Source: Apostichopus japonicus (Eukaryota; Echinodermata; Holothuroidea; Aspidochirotida; Stichopodidae). From it: a stretch of DNA of 64,000 nt. Within the stretch, counting starts at the first letter, position 1. Each line of letters begins with the position of its first letter. Location of the stretch: NCBI RefSeq assembly GCF_037975245.1, contig NC_092576.1:8341501-8405500 (forward strand). The letters are read 5' to 3'. The position numbers and the translations under genes are program-made. This document shows positions 20,901-31,492 of this stretch, one piece after another. The notes beneath the pieces were generated by a model that saw nothing but the letters and a program-made list of their open reading frames with translations, did not search any database and was not told where the DNA came from.

Positions 20901-23900
20901 ATTGAGCTAGATGCCCCATGAATCCTAAAGTTGAGGAATTTTTAATTTTGTCAATGTTGCCAATTAATACAGAGAGTACCGTGTCCTTCCTTTATTTTGC
21001 GACTGATATTCTGCATTTATTCTAGTTGACTATAAATTACTCATACACATCACATAGCTCAATGCAAAGAAATACATACATAATCTATCGTTCTTCTTAT
21101 TGTTTAACTGTAGTTATTGCTATTGTTTTGTATTCTGCAGTGTCCATTCGACGGTTGTGAGTGGTCCTTCCCAAGCAGGACCAAACTGCATAGACATTTA
21201 GCCAGCCATGATGGTATTAAACCATACACTGTAAGTATTTAACACCACCCATCTCTTTAACTTAAGGTGGAAATAAGCAGCCTTGAACAGCGTCCATGAC
21301 TTCCCACCTTGTGCCCAGATGTTACATCAACGAATAGGCTAGGCGCCGCTTTTCTTCAACTTAGTAGCTCAGCCAGCTAATTCCCCATACAGTATATGTG
21401 TACCCAGATTACTTTAATGGAATGATGCACAATCACGCACTATTTGGTCAATAGTCTTTTGCTATCTTCATCATCAATTTTAACTAATAATGCATGCAGT
21501 AATGCATGGTGTTAGCTGTTTAGTTTTGTACTGATAAATGTAAAAGCACCCGGTAGCAACTAAATATCCTTTCTTAAACATTATTATCATTGTTGTAATT
21601 CTTATTATTATGATTATTATTGTTTTTGGTTTTGTTTTGTTGTTTTCAGTGCCTAGAGAAAGGTTGTGGAAAGCAATTTGGCAACCCTTACAATTTAAAA
21701 ACACATAAGAAGTGTCACCACCAGTCCATGGTATTCTGCTGCGTAGAGGACGGTTGTTCAGAAACCTTCCAGTCGAAGAAGAAACTGGAAATCCATCTCC
21801 GAGAGCATTACGCCGAGACTCGTCTCAAGTAAGTTGAGATTTAAAAAAAAAAAAATCAATTATTCCGCAATTTTAGGAAGCTTGAAATTTATTAACAATG
21901 TCTGTGAATAGAGGTGGAAGTCTTGCAAATGTCGTGAAGGCTTTTATCTGTAAATGGGCAAGTCATATGCACAGAAAAAGTAACCCCCACCCACTCCTCT
22001 CCCCCAACCGTCTTCCCACCTCCGACACCCATGCATGCACACACTCAGATGTCAATGAGAAATGACAGATTTGATGGTATGGTGTTGGGAACTACAGTAG
22101 AATGGAGCCCAAGTCATTTCCTGATTTTGATATTGCCCTTTCAGATTATATACATTCAATTATCATTACCCCACCATAAACCATGTTATTATTATGATGA
22201 TCTTGCAGAATGTGCTCTCATTAAAACATTTTTTTTCTCTTAAAGTCTCAATACATGTTTGTTGATGAATTTTCGGAAAACAAACTTCCGAAGCAGATTC
22301 AATGTTTCTTATTCTAAATGCACTCTGACCAGGTGGGTTTCACTGAAGAAAGCTGTCGCAATCTAAAGTTAGAAATTTATTTTCTGTCGCCCTTCTGGCG
22401 CGGAAGATTTACTGTTAAATCACTGCGGCCGCCCATATCAACATGTTCATTACAATGTAACCTACATATACACGTACCATCCACTAATTTAACCCAATTC
22501 CACGGACGAAACGTCTGAAAAGACCTGTTTATTGATTGCAATGGAAAGAAAATAACACAAATTTGCAAGCTACATCGGTAAGACCAAAAGAAAGATACTA
22601 TTCAAGAGAATTAGAAACCTAACACAGGCAAGCCACGAAATTGATCTGTTGGGGCGGGGCTTGCAAATTTTGATTGAAGTTTGTAAAATCTACAGACTTG
22701 TTAATAAATCTGGAGAATTTTATTCAACTCAAAATGTTTAACGACAGATAACTCAATAAAAATAATGAATATCGATATGAAAAATTGGTATAGAACGGCG
22801 CTATTTTCACTGAGCTTTTTGGGCAGTAAGCTGGAAAGGTCGAAGTTAACAATTGGCAAACACACATTGAGACTTAAATAAACTTCCAGGAGTACATTAA
22901 TTTAAATTTCCTCATATTTCTTTGGAAATGAAGCTTGTCTTCAAGATTTGGACTCGCTAGCTGTCTGTGACTTTTATATTGTACACTTGTGATAACCATG
23001 CTGATGTAGTATCTCATAGCTTCCATGTAGGGAGTAATTAGACTTGTTACAAGTTACCATGGTTGTACAATTTTCGCCATGTGGTTTCACTCTTATGGCC
23101 TGTACCCGCCCCTCCCCTTGCAGATGTCCTTACCCTGGATGCGAGGAGACCTTCATGACCCCTAACGCCAGAGGTTCGCACCTCCGGAAGCATGGCCAAG
23201 AGACCAAAGAATTCTGCTGCGAGTACGAAGGTTGTGACAAGGTCTTTGATAAACTCTCACGTTTGGTCTACCACACCCGATCACACACGGGAGAGAGGCC
23301 CTACAAATGCACCTTCACGGTGAGCTCTTTCAGTTTATTAATGCATCGTCTTGCCTGGATGTCCTGTCCGTTACCATTTTATCAGTGGGGAAAATTCCAT
23401 TGTTGTATGTGTGAGGGGGGTAACTTGGGGAGTGTGAGTGGGTCTTGTGGGGAGGTGGGTTGGGTGGGAATGCATATTGAGTTAGTAAGGGAGTTTGTTA
23501 ACGATTCGATTTGGGAGTAGCCTTATCCTTTCGTTTGAAATGTCTAAGATGATAATTGTTTACAGGTCTACAAAATGAGTGAAAAGAATTTCATTTGGAT
23601 GATCTACTCTGCCTTCTACACTCACCATTAACATGCAACTAGAATGACCTAGTAAACTATTTAAATAATTTCTTTTTAAGTAGTCCTCTACCAGTTTTCG
23701 GTCCATTCTGAATTACCCATATTAAGTACATGTGTTTCTTGCAATATGAACTATGTATGCAACAAAGCAGTAATTAAAAAGTGCAAAGGTTGTGATTTAG
23801 CATTTTGAAGAGTGGTTGGTGAAGGAGGGGGGGGTTGGGGGAAGGGGTAAGGGGGTGGTCTTTGGCAGAGGGTAAAATGTTTATTTTTTATCATATCCAG

Positions 23901-26900
23901 TTTTGTCATATCATGGTGTAAACTGGTACTGTTTTGACATTTCAAGATTCTTCTAGATCTAGCTTCTTTGCTTCTCAGATATATTTTACATGTATAACAC
24001 TATTTTTGTTCACTTACCAGGGGTGCAAGTGGGCTTTCACCACGAAACAGAAATTGAAGAGACACGAATGCCGTCACACCGGGCGGAAAGACTTTTGCTG
24101 TCCCGTCGAAAACTGTGGCAAGAGCTTCACCCGAAAGGAACACTTGCAGAGCCACGAGGTGTTTCACCGAGGAGAACTTCCATTTGAGTGTAAAGAGCCA
24201 GGTACAGTTTACTCAACAGGTTCAGTTACCCCCTCTCACTCTCTCTCCCCCCCCCCCCCGGCAGGTTTTGCCCCTCCACAAAGAGTCAGAAAAAACGGAA
24301 TGTGCGAAATGGAATTACCACAAAATATATAATTTTTGTTGACGCATTGCATTATTGGCACAGTAGTACATGATATCTCTCACCATCCCCCCTATCCCCC
24401 CCACCCAAGAAAAAAAAAAGAATTGAGCCCCAAAAAGGGTTTTGGATTAACTTAATTACATTATTGTCACTCGTTGATCTCTGTGATACAATTCTTTTAA
24501 AGGGTTATAGATTTGGCCTGAAGGCATAGGCGTAGGAGGTGGGGGGGGGGGGGGGCTGCAGTCCCCAACCAACATTTTTTTGTAAAAATTTGGGCAATTT
24601 GCTGAGAATTTTTCGGGCACCTACTGAAAGAAAAATAATTTGCAATGTGTTTTTCAAATTTTTCGGTGAAAATTCGGGCAATATGCTGAGAATTTTTCAG
24701 GAACCTACGGAAAGAAGAATAATTTGCAGTGTGTTTCTTAATTGTTTTGGTGAAAATTCGGGCAATATGCTGAGAATTTTTCGGGAACCTACTGAAAGAA
24801 GAATAATATGCAGTGTGTTTCTTAATTTTTTGGGTGAAAATTCGGGCAATATGCTGAGAATTTTTCGGGCACCTACTGAAAGAAGAATAATTTGAAGAGT
24901 GTTTTTCAATGGTTAAACTTATATTATTATTATCATTATTCCCCAATAATTATAACCAATATGGAAGGGTAATAACACGGAAAATGATTGTATGTTATTG
25001 GCATGTGATGTAATAACCGATGAATGCCTATATGATATGCACATTAAGATGTTGAACGTGCGCAGAGCCCGCGAAAAATTGTGGTTATATTATTCGGGCA
25101 AGTCGTTACAGCCCCCCCAAATCAAATTAGGCTCCTACGCCTATGCCTGAACGTTCTTTTAAATTGTCAGCAGGAACTTCACTGAGTAAGCAAATTTATC
25201 CACCCAGGATATCCCCTTATTAGACAAATGTTCAATAGGTTAGAGAATTTTCTCTCAAAGAAGCAGTCCATCATGATTATCCCTAACTTTTTGAATGCTA
25301 GAATATTTTGTTTTCCAAGATATTCCTTGTTAAAATAGGCCATTTATTATCCCTGGAATGCCCTAACCCCCCCCCCCCCAACCTCAATGTAGATAAGAAT
25401 TGTCGTTCTTGAAGCATTTTGCTCTTAATGCCACCTTTATGAACAAAAGTCCATATATGCATGAGAGCATGTGTGGATACACCCACTTATCCACACCCTC
25501 GTTAGAAAATATCCATATGAGATGTCCTTGTTTGTGAAGGATATATATGCCTAAGTAATTAGTGTGTTCTGTTGTTAATGGAATTGAACAGTCTATATGA
25601 TATGTCCTTAAAATGTGGATAAAAACTTCAATTGTCCAAGAGAGTGTGGTAGGTGTTTCAGGAGAAACATTGCCCAATTGCCACCACAATTTAAAGGCAT
25701 TGAAGACTCGCCCCAAACCGCGTGCAGCCATCTGAAAAAGTTAACTTTCTGTTGCTTGCAAGTGACGTTTTGTTCGTGCCGCTACAAAATGCATACAGTA
25801 ATGAAATGTGATACCTTGTTATCTTTAGCTGGACCTGAGATGTCCATCGCTGTATCGTTTATACACTGTGCTGTGAGTATTGACCGCAGCTGTATGTACT
25901 GACTGTACACTAGTGTGTAATTACCGACGGTAGCAAGCTGTGTGTGTATTTTCTGGGATCGATAGTGGTGTCTAACACTTTTGTTACACCTCATTCGAAA
26001 CTAGGTCAGATTACCGGCATTAGATGTTTCTTTTTGCGCGAGTCTTCACACCCTTTAATTATTCGTCTGATGGTGTTTTCTTTTCACAGGTTGTAATGCT
26101 CGATTCTCTCAGAGGAGCAGCATGGCCATGCACAGGAAGAGACATTCATCTGGCAAATCTCACCGAGGGAAGGTGTTCTTATTCAGCTGTCCCCTTGACG
26201 ACTGTAATAACAGTTTCTCTAGTAAAGTCGGACTCAAGAATCACATGATCAAAGGACACATGGACCATTTACCAATGACAGGTATTTAGAGTTTGATCCT
26301 TATCTGATCTGATCAAAATTTTGGGGAAAATAATGAAAAAAAATAAATAAAGAAAATAAAGAAAAAAAAGGGTAGCAACATGGGGAATACCTGTCTTTGA
26401 TGAGATAAACAAGATCTGATCAAACTGTGAATTTAAAATTCTGCATGAAACTATCAACCAACGGACTATTGACCCAAATGGAGATGGGAGGGGGTGGGGG
26501 GAGGGGGCAGATTCCCGAAGCTGTTGAGTCTGTATATGACAAGGGGGGGTGGGAGATTGAAAGGTTAGATAACCCATCTAGTAATGGCACCATAAGAAAA
26601 TGAATCTAAACTAAAATGGGGGTTAATTAAGTTTCCCATCTTTAACAGACTAGGCTTTGAGTCTGTATATGACATGTTGCATTGAACTGGCTGTGTCGTA
26701 TTTACAGCAACCCCTTCAAATGATACATTATGATTTATTTTTTCTTCTCAGATACATCGTCAATCGATCTGTTAAACAGCAAGACACTGAGTCAGTGTAT
26801 GGTCAATCTCTCAGGGTTGTCCCCGACGACGGTATCTCTGTCAAATTCGTCTTCAGGTGAGCTCAGTATTTATGGACAGTTTGATGAAACAATATAATAT

Positions 26901-29900
26901 ATATATATATATATAATAGATTATTAAACATCGCTTTCCACAGGAAAGCGACGCTGCATTCTGGAGAAAGTACTTCCGTCAATACATGACATGTCTATTT
27001 TCACTGTCTCTTTGAAGCTCTGCTATCTTCAAACTTTATATGCTCACTGCCTCAGAAACTTCAGCTGTTTGCTTTCTCTACATCATTTTAGGGTTTTTTT
27101 TTTTTTCCTGTTTTTCTGGTAGCATTTAAACATTTGGTATAATCTTTTCTTTATTATTCGGTTCGAGTCACTCCCAGATTAATGTATGTCGTCCAGTTAC
27201 AGAGTTGTTGACAATTAACAATTCATAATCGTGGACGTTAAATGTGAATCTAAGAGACTGACTTCGGTCAGCTTGCGGCTTTGATAAGCCAATGAGGCTT
27301 GTTCGCGAGTTCCTGCTTGCAGGAGGATCTAATATACATTCTGGAAAAGTGGAGATAAATCTTGAAACTTGAAGACCAGGATAAGTGTGAGAACTGCATG
27401 CTGTGTAGGATACTGCAGTTGAGAACACAGTTATAACACCTCAAACACTGCTGTACTGGTTATATTTCAATTCCACTTTTAGGTTGTGTTTTTTTGTCGT
27501 TGAGAAATGAGTATTCTAAAGGTCAATATTGTGTTAATCTTTGGTATAATCCATCGCATGTTCGGGAAACTTTGCTAACGAGTGACGTCAACATGTTGTT
27601 CAATTTGACCAATCAGTGTCCAGGACTCTGAGTATTCTCTGTCACGTCCGAAACAGACCTGATTTGTGAATTGGCTCGGTTTTTACGTCAACTGTGATGG
27701 CTTTAGTCACGATTGCTTCGTTCATATTGCTAATTGTTGTAAAGTTAAGTTTTCATTTTCATTTTAAAGGGTTTAATTTTGAACTGGAAGCCCAGCAATT
27801 TTCAATGCAAATATACTCCTTTAACCATCTGAGGTTCAAAAATACACAAAACATGTTGCTCAGACTGTTCATACACTCAGTTCAAGTGCTTTGAAGCAGG
27901 ACATTAAAGTACAGTCTGTATAAAATTCTCGCCGCTTGGTTCGTTCCATCGTAAAGTCGACCGGTACGGTGGGTGCCATAATTATAATTGATTATAATTG
28001 TGATTAGTTATTCATTGTCTTTCACTTACTAGCCGTGGCATCTCTCCAGCACGCTGCCTCATCTGTGATCTCCAACCAATCAGACACCGTCTCTGTCGTT
28101 GCCATGTCTCCGACCTCATCGATGTTAACATCTCTCAAGGATCCAGACAGTAAGAGCCCAGATATTACCCACAATCCGTGCATGTACCCATAATGCAATA
28201 CTTTTCTTCGCCCTGTGAACTTGCTTGCTTTGCCATTCTTCGACACCTTTGTGTGTGAACAGCATTATTTTGGATAAATGTTTATAAGGATGTTTGGTTA
28301 CTTGCACATAGGCAGGCAAGTCACCTATGCAGTCAAGTTGATGTGTGTATCTGTGTATGTGATGCCCTAGCTTGTAAACATGATATCTCTAAGATGGGTA
28401 ACCTCTGCAGTTCTCATATTTGGCATGTGGCAATAGTACAAGAACCTTATTGTTTTGAGTGTGGGTGGAGGCCAAAGGTCACTTGAGGTCATCAGAGGGG
28501 AATATGTGGAAATCTGAAAAATGCTGGACCTGAACATCAAAAGAGGTCATACTGTACATGAAAGGTAGTATAGCCTTATGAAGTGTTAAGTTTTTATACA
28601 ATTTGATGTAGGTCAGAGTTCATTTAAGGTCACCGGGGGACAAATCTTGAAATCCTCGATAACCCTATATCTCCAGATTGGTAAGTTGATTGGCTCTCAT
28701 ATTTTGCATGTGGATTCCCTATAATGAGTACAAGAACCTTGTTGTATTGGGTGGAGGTCATTTCATTTTGTGTTTGGACATTTTCATTTCTTCTTCTGTA
28801 GATGTGTCCGAGACAGTCCAGAGTACCATTCAAATACAACTGCAGGATGCGGTCCAGCAGCTAGCCCCCGAGCCTTCGTTACGGGGGGCCCAGGGGACCA
28901 TCCAAATACAGCTGCAGGATGCTGTCCAGCAGTTAGCCCCCGAGTCATCCCTTGGAGGGGACCAAGGGGCCATACGGATACAGCTACAGGACGCCGTACA
29001 ACAGCTGACCCCAGAGTCATCCCTGGGAGGGGACCAGGGGGCCATCTCTCTGTTATCTGCAATTTCCCTCCCCGGGCCGGGCTCCCGAGTGTTTCATACC
29101 AGCGTCGGTGCGTCCTCTGTGAGGGCCGATTTGAGCGGTCTGGGCAAGAAGTCCCCCATGTTTCCCATCACAGCTGGGGACGGTCTCGGCCAAGGTAAAG
29201 GTAAGTCCACTCCCCACTGTGGAGGAGGGTCTCAAACAAGTCTCAATTCAGGAGACTGGGTTTCGCTTCAAGTCTCACATGATTTAACTTAAGCAACTCA
29301 AGGCTTTAGCAATGCGGGAAAACTTTGTTTAAGATTGGTTGGAGGTAGGGAATAAACTGCTAAATCCTGTTATAGTAAGTCCGAAGATGGAAGGAGGGGA
29401 ATGGGGGTTGGAGGGATGGAGGGGGCAGGGGCGGGGGCATAAGTCATCCAGTTGGAGACACTGCTAAACATCGAGATGAACACATTCTTTTCAGATTCTG
29501 AACTAGACGTTATTGATAGTATGGATATATCACCCCCATCCATCAGTTCTGTTACCTCATCAGTGGTTCCAACCTCATTTGGGTGGGGGCATAAGTCATC
29601 CAATTGGAGACACTGCTAAACATTGAGATGTACACATTCTTTTCAGATTCTGAACTAGACGTTATTGATAGTATGGATATATTACCCCCATCCATCAGTT
29701 CTGTTCCCTCATCAGTGGTTCCAACCTCATTTGGGGGGGGGGGGCATAAGTCATCCAATTGGAGACACTGCTAAACATCGAGATGAACACATTCTTTTCA
29801 GATTCTGAACTAGACGTTATTGATAGTATGGATATATTACCCCCATCCATCAGTTCTGTTCCCTCATCAGTGGTTCCAACCTCATTTGGGGGGGGGGGGG

Positions 29901-31289
29901 GCATAAGTCATCCAATTGGAGAAAAGGCTAATCTTTGAGATGTGCACATTCATTTCAGATTCTGAACTAGACGTTATCGATAGTATGGATATATCACCCC
30001 CATCCATCAGTTCTGTTACCTCATCAGTGGTTCCAACCTCATTTGTGCTGACATCTTCACCTTTGACCCTTCGTGACCCAACAACCGGTGCTCACTTCAT
30101 CCAAAACCAGCTGTTACAGGTAAGAAAGAACATATTGTTGGGAAGCCATTTTGGGCTTTAATAGTGGGAAGCAACAGGGAATATTTTTTATTAATATTGT
30201 TGCAGTTTTGGGGGATTTGGATTCATAAGAATTGTCAAAATACTGAAAACACGACACAGGGTTCGTGTGGTAGAAAACCTGCCATAAACCTTTATATGAT
30301 CAGCAGTTTGCTCACTTTGTAGGAAATGTTGAAATGTGCTACTAGATAAATTATTACCAAGCAGAAATTGATCTAAAATTGATGTGTCTTGGTCTTATAC
30401 TTTTCTCTTGTATTTTGGGAGGGGTGTTTGGAATTTGTCACTGTTTTTCATGGAAAATGACAGAATTTTGTTATAACTTTCAGAAGTTATTAACACTGTT
30501 TGAACCACATCGTGCTGAAAGTTTGTACTGACAAAGCCCGATATTTTATTTTGTATGCTTCTCTTATCAAACAGTAAACTTGCCTCTGAACTATATATTT
30601 ACTTTTTTATTTTCGAAAGTTAAAGGGTAAATTTCACTCGGCATCAAAAGTAATTCCAAGAGGCACACATGACATTAAACTCTGTATGGATCAATGATAT
30701 ATGATATAGGGTCACCAAACATTCAGATTAAGCTACACTCTCTCTCTCTTTTGCAACCAATATATGTCGCTTGCCCGGCGAGCTAGATTATCTTTGCGAC
30801 ATTCAGAACATCACTGTTTTGCGAAACACAAACTAAACAAGTGAAAAAAAAAACATTACACTACACTACAGATGTGGGGTAGATTAAAATTTAGTATTTA
30901 ATCATTTTTGGCACAACCATACTAATAATAAACCACCTTTTGATAAGGAAAATTACTGGAAAAAAATGGGTTTCTCCCACATTCATGGTCACTTAAGCGT
31001 CATAAAAATAACTGCTGGTTAAAAATAACTGCTGATTATTATTATTATTATGATTATTATCCCCCCCCCTTTTTTTTTCTGGCAGGATGATCCACCAGAT
31101 GATACGGACATCAGCTTTCCCCTGGTGGCCTCAGCCTCAACCTCCAACCAATCCTCCATGCACGGTGTATTACCCGTCTCATCCATCTTAGGAGATGCAG
31201 ATAACTGCCCTGTCTCCACCGCAACAGACTTCCTCGGCTCGGACGGCAGCTTTGAGGAGAGTACCATAAACCTGCAAGATTTGGCTTAA
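16653..31289 (+). CDS. ZXDC: ZXD-family C2H2 zinc-finger transcription factor (ZXDC-like, complete, 13 exons)
   Basis: Thirteen exons join in frame to about 1,091 aa. The first ~430 residues are acidic and Ser/Pro-rich. Residues from about 449 to 737 carry ten C2H2 fingers, all C-x4-C-x12-H-x3-5-H, the number and compact linking typical of ZXDA/B/C. Finger 8 reads CPVENCGKSFTRKEHLQSH, very close to vertebrate ZXD. The C-terminal part is Ser/Thr-rich and ends in an acidic segment. In mammals ZXDC binds CIITA and promotes MHC class II and other transcription; in an invertebrate without that locus the target is unknown. Three 24-residue repeats interrupt the C-terminal region. Phases agree at all twelve introns. 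Confidence 0.92.
17978..18531 (+). mobile_element. Deleted hAT-like transposon in ZXDC intron 1
   Basis: CATTATA flanks both sides (17971-17977, 18532-18538) as a target-site duplication. The ends CCTGTCAAC and GTTGACAGG are inverted repeats, and the right end reads CAGGCCTG inward, a usual hAT terminus. Inside, 18075-18308 encodes a hAT dimerisation-like tail: IPHSNAEQERLFSVV, NKTDSRSSLKLDGTLSSI. The N-terminal and most catalytic sequence is gone, so it cannot be autonomous. A CTCCCGGTTTT-rich tract lies at the left. Confidence 0.8.
19177..19238 (+). CDS. ZXDC: ZXDC exon 2
   Basis: Acceptor TTTCTTTCGGCAG, donor CCAG|GTGAGA. It is a 62-nt exon encoding a linker ending NMWLKKNQ. It enters in phase 1 and leaves in phase 0, exactly joining exons 1 and 3. 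Confidence 0.75.
19239..19852. other. ZXDC intron 2: TA microsatellite and exon-3-like scrap
   Basis: A (TA)n tract with interruptions lies at about 19275-19352. ATCGTCTGTCCTCATCC near 19748 nearly repeats the start of exon 3. Confidence 0.6.
19853..19960 (+). CDS. ZXDC: ZXDC exon 3 (finger 1)
   Basis: Acceptor CTGTAATGTTTAG, donor ATAAG|GTAAAA. It encodes one C2H2 finger, CPHPDC with closing H-x3-H and linker DRPYK. It is 36 codons, phase 0-0. Confidence 0.85.
19961..21140. other. ZXDC intron 3: nothing recognised
   Basis: AT-rich intron with T-runs near 20609-20652. No element or exon is seen. Confidence 0.4.
21141..21230 (+). CDS. ZXDC: ZXDC exon 4 (finger 2)
   Basis: Acceptor TATTCTGCAG, donor ACACT|GTAAGT. 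Finger CPFDGCEWSFPSRTKLHRHL and linker GIKPYT. It is 30 codons, phase 0-0. Confidence 0.9.
21650..21828 (+). CDS. ZXDC: ZXDC exon 5 (fingers 3-4)
   Basis: Acceptor TTGTTTTCAG, donor CTCAA|GTAAGT. Fingers start CLEKGC and CVEDGC. It leaves phase 2; the split Lys codon is completed by exon 6. Confidence 0.9.
21829..23123. other. ZXDC intron 5: nothing recognised
   Basis: No element or exon is seen; only short chance frames. Confidence 0.4.
23124..23319 (+). CDS. ZXDC: ZXDC exon 6 (fingers 5-6)
   Basis: Acceptor CCCCTTGCAG, donor CACG|GTGAGC. Fingers CPYPGC and CEYEGC with the classic linker TGERPYK. It ends on the first Cys of finger 7 (CTFT), phase 0. Confidence 0.9.
23320..24020. other. ZXDC intron 6: nothing recognised
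   Basis: The frame reads open for about 66 codons past the exon 6 donor before a stop. There is a G-rich stretch at 23826-23862. Confidence 0.4.
24021..24201 (+). CDS. ZXDC: ZXDC exon 7 (fingers 7-8)
   Basis: Acceptor CACTTACCAG, donor CCAG|GTACAG. It continues finger 7 (GCKWAFTTKQKLKRH) and carries finger 8 (CPVENCGKSFTRKEHLQSH) and the first Cys of finger 9. Confidence 0.9.
24523..25147. mobile_element. MITE with CATAGGCGTAGGAG inverted ends and internal 84-bp array
   Basis: The left end GGCATAGGCGTAGGAG and right end CTCCTACGCCTATGCC are exact reverse complements. TGAA stands on both outer sides, a possible 4-bp target duplication. Inside, 84-bp units start at about 24592, 24676, 24760 and 24844. 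Because 84 is divisible by three, the array makes long chance frames on both strands. Confidence 0.8.
25148..26089. other. Rest of ZXDC intron 7
   Basis: A 95-codon frame at 25615-25902 is not recognised and lacks splice context. A C10 run lies near 25370. Confidence 0.35.
26090..26281 (+). CDS. ZXDC: ZXDC exon 8 (fingers 9-10)
   Basis: Acceptor TCTTTTCACAG, donor ACAG|GTATTT. It completes finger 9 (CNARFSQRSSMAMH) and encodes finger 10 (CPLDDCNNSFSSKVGLKNH, closing H-x4-H), as in the vertebrate family. Confidence 0.9.
26752..26856 (+). CDS. ZXDC: ZXDC exon 9
   Basis: Acceptor TTTCTTCTCAG, donor TTCAG|GTGAGC, phase 1-1. It encodes a Ser/Thr-rich segment (LLNSKTLSQ...LSGLSPTTVSLS) after the fingers. 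Confidence 0.85.
26857..28032. other. ZXDC intron 9
   Basis: A (TA)n tract lies at about 26897-26919. A block near 27305-27335 (TTCGCGAGTTCCTGCTTGC) matches the reverse complement of an insertion at about 4181-4206, so it belongs to a dispersed repeat. Nothing else is seen. Confidence 0.5.
28033..28149 (+). CDS. ZXDC: ZXDC exon 10
   Basis: Acceptor TTCACTTACTAG, donor AGACA|GTAAGA, phase 1-1. It encodes a Ser/Ala-rich segment ending MLTSLKDPD. Confidence 0.8.
28150..28801. other. ZXDC intron 10, with AGGTCA-rich repeat relative
   Basis: Text at 28470-28640 shares the AGGTCA style of the 2.6-5 kb repeat (AAAGGTCACTTGAGGTCAT). No exon is seen. Confidence 0.4.
28802..29200 (+). CDS. ZXDC: ZXDC exon 11 with triple repeat
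   Basis: Acceptor TTCTTCTGTAG, donor AAAG|GTAAGT. A second in-frame donor six bases earlier (CAAG|GTAAAG) would drop two residues. Three 72-bp direct repeats at 28825-29040 encode 24-residue units built on IQIQLQDAVQQLAPE. Confidence 0.85.
29432..29958 (+). pseudogene. ZXDC: Three truncated tandem copies of ZXDC exon 12
   Basis: Exon-like copies begin at 29495, 29647 and 29802, each after the same intron tail and CTTTTCAG acceptor, and match the first ~87 bases of exon 12 almost perfectly. Each ends at TCATTTG and then enters a G-rich run (G8 with one T, G12, G15) instead of the rest of the exon and its donor. Unit length is 152-157 bp. The frame hits a stop shortly after each copy, so inclusion would truncate the protein. 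Confidence 0.9.
29959..30119 (+). CDS. ZXDC: ZXDC exon 12 (functional copy of a repeated exon)
   Basis: Acceptor CATTTCAG, donor TTACAG|GTAAGA, phase 1-0. It encodes SELDVIDSMDISPPSISS and then LTSSPLTLRDPTTGAHFIQN. It is the only one of four tandem copies that still has a 5' splice site. Confidence 0.85.
30120..31085. other. ZXDC intron 12: nothing recognised
   Basis: AT-rich intron, with a TTATTA microsatellite and a C9T9 polypyrimidine tract just before exon 13. Confidence 0.4.
31086..31289 (+). CDS. ZXDC: ZXDC exon 13 (last)
   Basis: Acceptor TTTTTCTGGCAG, stop TAA at 31287-31289. It encodes a 67-residue acidic, Ser-rich C-terminus ending STINLQDLA. Confidence 0.88.
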   Translation, partial: DDPPDDTDISFPLVASASTSNQSSMHGVLPVSSILGDADNCPVSTATDFLGSDGSFEESTINLQDLA

Positions 31290-31309
31290 TGTAAGAGAGT
31301 GCACCTATG

Positions 31310-31492
31310 AAAACCACTCAGATACACTTATCAATACCACTCAGATACACCTACGAATACCACTCAGATACACCTATCAATACCACTCAGATACACCTAT
31401 CAATACCACTCAGATACAACTTTGAATACCACTCAGATACACCTATCAATACCACTCAGATACACCTATCAATACCACTCAGATACACTGGG
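31310..31492 (+). repeat. 23-bp minisatellite in the ZXDC 3' UTR
   Basis: About eight copies of AATACCACTCAGATACACCT plus three bases, starting 21 bp after the stop codon. Confidence 0.85.

Noticed and set aside
24497-24946. Frames of 149 and 118 codons on opposite strands
   Set aside because: They are produced by the 84-bp tandem units (28 codons each) inside a MITE; overlapping frames on both strands argue against coding.
25600-26020. Possible dispersed repeat with GGCATTGAAGACTCG
   Set aside because: It looked familiar as an interspersed repeat, but no ends, inverted repeats or second copy are visible in this window, so it was not called.
29370-29904. Minus-strand frames of 68-77 codons repeating MDGG-ISILSITSSSES
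   Set aside because: Antisense of the duplicated ZXDC exon 12 copies.
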